Shown here in pieces: positions 57,938 through 64,000 of a DNA stretch of 64,000 nt. Both the position numbers and the translations under genes were made by a program. The notes beneath the pieces are model-generated. The model worked only from the letters and a program-made list of their open reading frames with translations. It was not told where the DNA came from and made no database searches. Positions within the stretch are counted from its first letter, which is position 1, and every line of letters begins with the position of its first letter. Source of the DNA: Apophysomyces variabilis (lineage: Eukaryota > Mucoromycota > Mucoromycetes > Mucorales > Mucoraceae); NCBI GenBank assembly GCA_002749535.1, contig MZZL01000387.1, positions 265,249-329,248 on the forward strand, read 5' to 3'.

Positions 57938-58126
57938 GCATTGTAACTGTTAATGCATCGCTTGCCTGCTGTGCTGTCGGCTGGGCGCAGATAAGGGCAG
58001 CAACGTGGCACACGTTTGATGACGGCATGTCGCATTGTAACTGTTAATGCATCGCTTGCCTGCTGTGCTGTTGGCTGGGCGCAGATAAGGGCAGCAAAGT
58101 GGCACATGTTTGATGAAGGCATGTCG
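57938..58126 (+). repeat. 94-bp direct tandem duplication
   Basis: The block from CATTGTAACTGTTAATGCAT through GGGCGCAGATAAGGGCAGCA to GGCATGTCG is present twice in a row, period 94 bp, with few differences. It lies 70 bp upstream of the degenerate transposase gene and could be part of its promoter. Confidence 0.9.
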
Positions 58127-58194
58127 CCTTGTTTCATTTGTTTTAGTCGTATCCTCGTTTTCTTTTTCGTCTCTTTATATTATTGTTTCTTACA

Positions 58195-59091
58195 ATGAAA
58201 AATCACACAACTGATACAAAAAATAAGGTCGTCAGCTATGTGATAGAGAAATGTGTTTCAGCCAGAGCAGCAGCAAAAGTATTTGATGTGCCTGTCCGAT
58301 CAGTCCAACGGTGGGTTAAAGAATACAATACGGGTAAACGAAGAACGACTCAAAATCGCATCAACAAACAGCATCTTTCTGGTGAACATAAATCATATAT
58401 ACGGAATTACATAGACAAAAATCCGGAAGCATCAATCGATGACATTCAGAAGAGCCTTATTCAGCAATTTGAGAATTTGCAGATTACAAAGTCATCTGTT
58501 GACACCTTATTGAAGAATGAGTACAATATCTCGTTTGAATATATGCCGAAGTTGAATTGTGCCAACGGCGAAGATGAGTTACACGAACGGGACCTTTTTT
58601 TAAAAGATTGGACACAACCCGATTTGGATTACACGCGCAATTGCATCTTCATCGACGAAGCAACTTTTGCTCTGTCTATGAGGGTCTCAAGGTCTTGGTC
58701 CTCCAAGGAAAAGATAGCAAACGTTCGAAAGCAGACACGTAAAATGCTCGTGGCATATTGTGCAATCGGGGTTATAAACATCAAGTTGCAGCTACCAAAT
58801 TATAAGGAAGGCCATCAAATGCAATATTTGAAGTTTGTAAACGAAACGTTGACAATAATGGGTCAGCACAATGTGTTTGCGGGATGTTATATCCTGGCAA
58901 ATAATGTACCTTTAGATGATCAAGCTACTGTTCAATCAAGGTTCGTCGATCATGGGTATAAGTATCTACGAATCCCGCTTATCCCGTGTGATTTGCATCN
59001 ACTACACTACTACTTGGAATCTTTTGTGCAACGCATAATGACATCTTTTCTACCCTTATTTTTCCTCCAGGGGTCGTTTGTTTCGGAATAA
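58195..59091 (+). pseudogene. Transposase-derived protein lacking the second catalytic Asp
   Basis: 298 codons from ATG 58195 without an in-frame stop. The HTH region (KVVSYVIEKCVSARAAAKVF, VPVRSVQRWVKEYNTGK) and NCIFIDEATFALSM with the first catalytic Asp match the transposase at 60924-62213 (KIEKCISASAAAKQL, NCVFLDESAFHINM). The second catalytic box is changed from MDNAPIH to LANNVPLDD, losing the Asp, and the NPIE box is replaced by LHYYLESF. An unresolved base lies at 59000, so the last part may contain an assembly error. Either a decaying copy or a domesticated DNA-binding protein; the long open frame keeps the second option alive. Confidence 0.65.
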
Positions 59092-59532
59092 GGTACACAC
59101 ACTCTCACATACTATGTTGCCAGATACCCTCAAAATTATACGACGGAAAATATAGCAAACAAACATTTGCCTCTCTAAAAGACAAGTTAAAGGTTTATCG
59201 ATCAATAATTTTAGCATAGATATCTCGATACTTACGGAGCTTCTTTTGCCAAAGGGGAAGTCCCAATTTTCAATTACCGACATACTCATATTGAAACCAT
59301 GGTTTCACCGCTTCACTGTTGCCATCCTTGATGAACGAGCATCAACCGCCCCACTCCAACGATTTATTTTCCAATGTTGTGACAGCAACGAACTTTTCCG
59401 ATAATTTCTTGTTTGACAAACATAGTCTACAAGATCAGCCTAGGGACATGGACATGCTATATCGTACGTTTTACCCTCAAAAATGATATTACAGTGAATG
59501 GCAGGCTCATGACAGGAAAAGAAAGGGATTCC
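59092..59532. other. Spacer upstream of the bZIP gene
   Basis: May contain the bZIP promoter and decayed remains of the preceding transposase. No gene seen. Confidence 0.4.
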
Positions 59533-60381
59533 ATGGAGGCCAATACCTCTCATAGCGAGGGTGACAGTTCAAGTATGTTCATGTTACCTTGATACTGTCA
59601 TATAGTCTGCTGAAATATCTGACGATTGGCTTATCTGATGCTTAGCTGAAGATATGATGACAAACCAAAGCAATCCATTTGCTCCTCACCAAGTAAGTAC
59701 AGGAGAGTATAGAAACGATTAAAGTATGAAAATCAATAGTTTTCTGTCGATCAACGACAACGCCGTAAAGAACAAAATCGCGTGGCACAACGTGCTTTTC
59801 GTGAACGAAAGGAACGCTATGTCAAGGAGTTGGAACAAAAAATTAAGAAAATGGAAAAGGACCACGCAGAAGATACCGATGCCCTTCGAAAAGAAAACGA
59901 TCTGTTGCGGTCATTGATGAAGCAAATGGAATCAGAGATGTATACTCTGAAAGGTGCTGCGTTAGCGTTTGAATTGTCCATGAAAAAGCTGCGTGAAGCT
60001 GGTATAGAGGTGCCTGATATACATGGCCATACCCGACAGCATCCATTCAGGCAAGCGGAATTAGATACTGGTGTTGTCGATCAGTCTCTGGCGCCGTCAC
60101 CATCCGTATCATCACGAGCTGATGAGTTTGCAGAACCTGGAATGGAACGGTTCGATCACACACCTGATCCAATCACCCTGACCGATGCCAAACTTATCCC
60201 GTATTCAAAAGTCTGGGAATTAGTATCAGAACACCCAAGATTTGATGAATTCGATCTAGAAGAACTATGTGAGGAACTCAAAAAGAAAGCTAAATGTTCA
60301 GGCACGGGACCAGTGATAGAGGAAACAGAACTAAACAACGTGCTCCAAAGAATGGACAAAGGTCATGTAACCAGTATATAA
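59533..60381 (+). CDS. bZIP transcription factor, Yap1/Pap1-like
   Basis: Three exons (59533-59572, 59646-59692, 59740-60381) give 242 residues. The basic region RRKEQNRVAQRAFRERKERY has the fungal AP-1 signature (NxxAQxxFR), followed by a leucine zipper (VKELEQKIKKMEKDHAED, LRKENDLLRSLMKQM). The C-terminal helical part (SKVWELVSEHPRFDEFDLEE, LCEELKKKAKCSG) resembles the C-terminal region of Pap1-type factors but has only one Cys in the place of the Cys-rich domain that senses oxidants. Oxidative-stress control through the c-CRD is therefore doubtful. The three introns-and-exons structure shows it is not a processed copy. It lies inside the inverted repeats of the 5.6-kb element, 260 bp from the right one. 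Confidence 0.85.
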
Positions 60382-60396
60382 TCAAAGTGTCACTAA

Positions 60397-60398
<2 letters not shown>

Positions 60399-60431
<33 letters not shown>
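60399..60431 (+). repeat. Poly(A) tract, 33 A
   Basis: Begins 17 bp after the bZIP stop, directly after CACTAAATA. It could be a slippage-prone homopolymer in the 3' UTR or the scar of a retro-insertion. Confidence 0.9.
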
Positions 60432-60432
<1 letters not shown>

Positions 60433-60640
60433 ACCTGAACAGTGTGAGTGTTTGAAAGAAGAGTGCCCGAAAGTGAGATTGCCCGAAAGTGGGAGTGCGC
60501 GAAAAAAGTGCTCGTAGCAATTCCCCTGAATTATGCGAGTGTGGTGATATTGTACTACTGATACTGGAGATGGAATATGCGCCTTACCTCCCGTACTGCG
60601 CTGGATGTACTTGAGCTGAATAAGAACCAAATGAATATGG

Positions 60641-60775
60641 TCTGCGCGCACGAAAATATGTCTGCGCGTGGCACAAAAATGGTTTGCGTGCACCACCATT
60701 AGTTCGCGCGCACACACCTTTTTATTTGCACGCCAAAAGTTTTCTCTTGCACGCTAAATCAAAGGAAAAATCCGG
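60641..60775 (-). repeat. Right terminal inverted repeat of the 5.6-kb element
   Basis: Reverse complement of 55152-55287; ends GGAAAAATCCGG followed by TA. The outer 59 bp are identical to the left copy; differences lie towards the inside. Confidence 0.8.
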
Positions 60776-60923
60776 TATTTTAAAAATAGATGGCGCTCTG
60801 CCTGGAAATCAAAATGTCGCATGCTGAGAATAAATTTGTCGCGGAGTAATTCTTGGCACTTCTGGTTATATATGTTGACGCCACTGCTCTTTTGCTGGTT
60901 TTTACTACTTTACAATTTCAAAC

Positions 60924-62213
60924 ATGAGTGCACAATTTTTATACGAAGATGGACAAGGAAATGTTGTCGATGAGAATGGTAGACCTGAGCCTATGGACTA
61001 CATTGTTGACCAGGAACAATTTGCTCTTGAGACGATTAGTTCGCATGCTCAATACTTGCAAAAGAAACCTGCTGAAAAATCTCAAACTAACGTGATGCAT
61101 GTAGATAGGCCTAGATATGAGGATTATCGTATGAGAGAGGCAACCGAAAAACGTACGTATACTTCTTACACTCCTCAGGATAAGGCTAGATTGTTTAAGG
61201 TGAAGATTGAGAAATGTATAAGTGCTTCTGCTGCAGCGAAACAATTGGGCATTCATGTTTGTACAGCCAAGAGATGGGTTAAACAGTATGAGGAATGTCC
61301 TGATAGCATCTTTGATACCGGTAAAAGGAAAGGTCGCAGACGCATTCTGACTGAGGAACACGTAAAGGCTGTTATCGACTTTATTGATGCTAATCCCTCT
61401 GCTGTTGTCGCTGACGTGATTGAGCATTTAATACAGCAATTTGATGGTCTTAAGGTCACGAATAGCACTGTCTATAACATCATGAGAAGAGAATGTAACC
61501 TTTCTGTGACGCAAGCAGAGTTTCATTCTGTGGAGAGAAATAGCCCAGAAAAGATTGAGGAACGACATGATTGGGTTCGCAAGTGGAAACAAACTGATAT
61601 GAAGTTCTTGACCAATTGTGTGTTTCTTGATGAGTCTGCATTTCATATAAACATGAAACGCACAAGAGCATGGTCTAAGAAAGGCACTCCTGCTATTGTT
61701 ACAGTGCCGACTACGAGGGCAAAGACTACGACTATATTGGGTGCCATCTCTGCTTCAGGTTTAATTAAAGTAAGCTTGAGGATACCAAGACCTGTTAAGA
61801 AGAGAAAGACTGGACAGGAATCTAGATATGTGAGTAGTGGCATTGTTACGGGCCACTATATTAGCTTTTTAAAAGACACTTTGGATGAAATGAACCAGTA
61901 TCCACATATGAAAGGTCACTACCTCATTATGGATAACGCTCCCATTCACAAGTCTGAAGACATTGCGAAGTATATTACGTCCCGAGGTTATCGCTGTGCT
62001 TATCTTCCTTCATATTCTCCTGAACTCAACCCAATTGAGCAATTCTGCTCTGTAGCTAAAAGTAAACTTAAGCGTCATAGATTTCTGGAGAAAGAGACTT
62101 TATCGACCAGAATCAGCGATGCTTGTAACAGCTTAACGTTGAGCGATTTCTGCAGTTTCGTTTCTCATTCACGTAATTGCTGGGATAAATGTCGTAATAG
62201 GGAGAAAATGTGA
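60924..62213 (+). CDS. Second intact IS630/Tc1-like DD34E transposase
   Basis: A single-exon frame of 429 residues from ATG 60924. The HTH part is KIEKCISASAAAKQLGIHVC followed by TAKRWVKQYEE. Catalytic boxes: NCVFLDESAFHINM, YLIMDNAPIH and LNPIEQF, with 34 residues between the last Asp and Glu. It is distinct from the transposase at 55370-56839 and closer to the degenerate one at 58195-59091. It starts 149 bp beyond the right inverted repeat of the 5.6-kb element, so it belongs to another element. I could not find its own terminal repeats in the flanks. All catalytic residues are present. Confidence 0.9.
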   Translation: MSAQFLYEDGQGNVVDENGRPEPMDYIVDQEQFALETISSHAQYLQKKPAEKSQTNVMHVDRPRYEDYRMREATEKRTYTSYTPQDKARLFKVKIEKCISASAAAKQLGIHVCTAKRWVKQYEECPDSIFDTGKRKGRRRILTEEHVKAVIDFIDANPSAVVADVIEHLIQQFDGLKVTNSTVYNIMRRECNLSVTQAEFHSVERNSPEKIEERHDWVRKWKQTDMKFLTNCVFLDESAFHINMKRTRAWSKKGTPAIVTVPTTRAKTTTILGAISASGLIKVSLRIPRPVKKRKTGQESRYVSSGIVTGHYISFLKDTLDEMNQYPHMKGHYLIMDNAPIHKSEDIAKYITSRGYRCAYLPSYSPELNPIEQFCSVAKSKLKRHRFLEKETLSTRISDACNSLTLSDFCSFVSHSRNCWDKCRNREKM

Positions 62214-62512
62214 TGTTGTAAGGCTTCAATAACAGCCAAGAATGTACAAACATGTAAGACATTTATTTACAACGTAAACAATACATAACTAGGTACAGTG
62301 TGATATTTTGATATCTAAGCGGCAGTACTAGTGTTTGCATATCGTGTGATATTAGTTAGTTACTAGTTGTCAGGTAAATTCTTTGGTACCCATATTCTCT
62401 TAAACTGGAAACTATGGACTATGTCGTGGGCCGATATGGATATCGTAATCTCAACTGGATTGCATAAACACACAAGAATGGTGTTTATATTATGATACGA
62501 TTCAGTCCAATA
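62214..62512. other. Spacer after the second transposase
   Basis: About 300 bp, AT-rich, no gene; expected to hold the 3' end of the transposon, but no inverted match to the 5' flank was found. Confidence 0.4.
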
Positions 62513-62628
62513 GATGGTACGGATGGTATGGATGGTACGGATGGTATGGATGGTACGGATGGTATGGATGGTACGGATGGTATGGATGGTACGGATGGTA
62601 CGGATGGTACGGATGGTACGGATGGTAC
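62513..62628 (+). repeat. 9-bp minisatellite (GATGGTACG/GATGGTATG), about 13 copies
   Basis: Alternating GATGGTACG and GATGGTATG units, then a run of pure GATGGTACG. It ends directly at the stop codon of the nuclease pseudogene. The same 9-bp motif is present in inverted orientation at 63827-63866. Confidence 0.95.
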
Positions 62629-62629
62629 C

Positions 62630-63785
62630 TCACTTTGCTTTATCGCTTTTCTTATACTTTTGATATTGAACTCTTAGACTTTCACCACTACCATAAGATG
62701 TCAACTTTCCCTGCTGAACACCTTCTTGCCAACAGGCATTCCAATTCATTTTACCAATTTTCCTTTTCATGTAGTCTTCGACAAACTTCATTGCCTCACT
62801 ACCGGGATTGGCTGGCGTTTCACCTATGTTCTTCTTGCTAGAGCTAGCTATTGGAGGTGGTTGCTCCATAGGCGTTACGCTTTCCGCATTTTCCTCTACA
62901 TTGTTCAGCACTGCTTCTTGGTATGTTCTTTTGAGATGTCCCGTGTACTTCAGGCCATCTTCAACATAACGTAGTGTTTTCGATGATTGTGGTATCTCTG
63001 CCTTGAGCCGATCGTATATCTTCTGAAATTGCGCTTCTGTCACTTGACAAACTGTTTTCAGCGCTTCAAGCTTTTCATCTTCTCCTTGTCTTATATGCTC
63101 AAATATGGCTTTCGCAATTTAATATAAAGCTACAATCGTCGGGTCATCCCATCTGTCCAACGTCATGATACACCTCTGTTTGTATGTCAAAAACATGTTT
63201 AATGCCACCAATGGGTCGAGATTGCCATTCTACGTTAGCAAAATGCTCGATAGTACTTTTTGAGACGAGAAAACAGTGCTGAGCCCAGAAATTGCTTGAT
63301 GATTGACGCATAAACGGCTTGTCACAGCAAACCGTGAAGGAGTCCATCAAACGGCATGGTGACAATTTTTCAGTGCAAACAATCAACAAGACGGGGAGGA
63401 CTTTGTACCTGCGGTATACATGGAGACAGTACTGGATTGCACGGTTCATGAAATCTTGATTCACCACTGATTGAATCTCTACCATAACAGGAGGTAAAGT
63501 CCCATTGAGAGCCAGATGAGGCAAGTACAGGATGTCACAACGTGTATTGTCTGGCCATTCCGTCTCAGCAGTTGTATATGTGTTATCGCTCACGTTTAGC
63601 AAAGCTTTTGTAACTAGGTCGACCACAGCCTGGTGCTTAGCAACACCTTTACTAAGTTTGTCACTACCGGGGCGATAAGTATCTGGCAACTTGAAAAGGA
63701 GTAACTCTTCTGGGACTACGTGGACAATTAGATGGACATATTGAATGCCAATGTCGAGTACCTTTTTCCATGTGCCTTGACATTT
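62630..63785 (-). pseudogene. Broken PD-(D/E)XK-like nuclease with C-terminal DNA-binding-like domain
   Basis: One ancestral gene of about 380 codons, now split. The N-terminal part (63785-63144) contains WKKVLDIGIQYVHLIVHVVP, HQAVVDLVTKALL, then the nuclease-like core NTRCDILYLPHLALNG and PPVMVEIQSVVNQDF (Asp, then E-x-Q) and YRRYKVLPVLLIVC. A one-base frameshift near 63150 and a TAA at about 63119 follow. Homologous sequence continues as AKAIFEHIRQGEDEKLEALK and runs to 62630 with LRYVEDGLKYTGHLKRTYQE. The C-terminus (KMNWNACWQEGVQQGKLTSY, LRVQYQKYKK) looks like a Myb/SANT-type helix bundle. No intact start is seen. The fold assignment is by motif pattern only. Confidence 0.6.
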
Positions 63786-63826
63786 AATTAAGCCTCAGTA
63801 GCTGCTGGTCAGCTGATCTTGGTACT

Positions 63827-63866
63827 GTACCATCCGTACCACCCGTACCACCCGTACCATCCGTAC
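63827..63866 (-). repeat. Inverted short copy of the 9-bp minisatellite
   Basis: GTACCATCCGTACCACCCGT and the following units are the reverse complement of GTACGGATG/GTACGGGTG repeats, four to five copies. Confidence 0.9.
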
Positions 63867-64000
63867 AAACCCTTGTGCAAATCGACTACTACTGCCATGG
63901 AAAACCCTGCCCTCCATTTGACCCTGCCCTCGGACTCCCACTTCTGAAGTGGCTGGAAGACACTCCCCCTTGACCCGTCTTTATTATGATTATTAAAAAA
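63867..64000. other. Right edge of the window
   Basis: 134 bases, partly C-rich (ACCCTGCCCTC twice), without a recognisable gene. Confidence 0.4.

Larger units (their letters stand above)
57490..58194. other. Repeat-rich non-coding segment inside the element
   Basis: Holds the three tandem-repeat blocks listed separately and no convincing gene. The word TTGTCG followed by CAT or TAC recurs (57629, 57710, 57836 and outside the element near 60808 and 60833). Confidence 0.6.
55152..60775. mobile_element. Candidate 5.6-kb Tc1/IS630-like transposon with cargo, flanked by TA
   Basis: The two ends are inverted repeats of about 135 bp (55152-55287 and 60641-60775). Both start CCGGATTTTTCCTTTGATTT, and the outermost 59 bp are identical. 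The similarity stops exactly at a TA dinucleotide on each side (55150-55151 and 60776-60777), the target of Tc1/mariner elements. Inside: an intact DD34E transposase (-), a divergent HTH protein (+), tandem repeats, a degenerate transposase (+) and an intron-bearing bZIP gene (+). Alternative: two end fragments of different copies that happen to flank the bZIP gene; the exact TA borders argue against this but do not exclude it. Confidence 0.68.

Noticed and set aside
57877..58137. 86-codon minus-strand frame with an internally repeated sequence
   Set aside because: Produced by the 94-bp tandem duplication; the repeat unit is non-coding in its other context.
62492..62677. Plus-strand frame encoding Asp-Gly-Thr/Met repeats
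   Set aside because: It is only the translation of the 9-bp minisatellite; no conserved flanks.

Overview
This is a 64-kb stretch of a fungal nuclear genome. The genes have many short introns (about 45-100 bp, GT..AG), are closely packed and often convergent or divergent, and are separated by 0.7-3 kb AT-rich spacers with several kinds of transposon. The gene set fits a Mucorales-like zygomycete (Mucoromycota): a PH-CRIB-kinase of the Cla4 type, a LIM-RhoGAP of the Lrg1 type, an eIF4G with a C-terminal MA3 domain, a WDR92 homologue, DIRS-type retrotransposons and IS630/Tc1-like transposons. I cannot name the species.

Layout. 1-1.4 kb: 3' part of a WD40/DUF2415 protein (+). 1.4-8.2 kb: gene-free DNA with a decayed Tc1-like transposase, a dispersed repeat and a 5'-truncated LINE. 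8.2-24 kb: housekeeping block: Osh6/7-type lipid transfer protein, 4EHP-type eIF4E, CTP synthase, Cla4-type PAK kinase, WDR92, UTP11 and mitochondrial uL10m. 24.9-28 kb: an unrecognised low-complexity protein and a bHLH factor. 28.8-33.1 kb: a structurally complete DIRS retrotransposon (gag, RT/RNase H, tyrosine recombinase, inverted ends, internal complementary region) that split an older repeat; another copy of that repeat lies inverted at 5.5 kb. 34.8-53.9 kb: eIF4G, a cytochrome P450, Lrg1-type RhoGAP, Elongator subunit Elp5, an SLC35C2-like transporter and the ribosome-biogenesis GTPase NOG1. 55.1-62.2 kb: transposon cluster. The main feature is a 5.6-kb segment with about 135-bp terminal inverted repeats, TA on both outer sides, an intact DD34E transposase, a divergent HTH protein, a degenerate second transposase and an intron-containing Yap1/Pap1-like bZIP gene. 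A second intact DD34E transposase follows. 62.5-63.9 kb: a broken PD-(D/E)XK-like nuclease gene sitting between two inverted copies of one 9-bp minisatellite.

Functionally, translation and ribosome genes are prominent (eIF4E2, eIF4G, UTP11, NOG1, uL10m, Elp5), as are Rho/Cdc42 polarity regulators (Cla4-type kinase, Lrg1-type GAP). They are not co-operonic; clustering is probably incidental. The observations most worth a second look are the cargo-carrying Tc1-like element, the nuclease unit framed by inverted minisatellites, and the DIRS insertion, where the two junctions and the internal complementary region together show the recombination core. Exon boundaries given are my own reading of splice consensus and frame, not transcript data.
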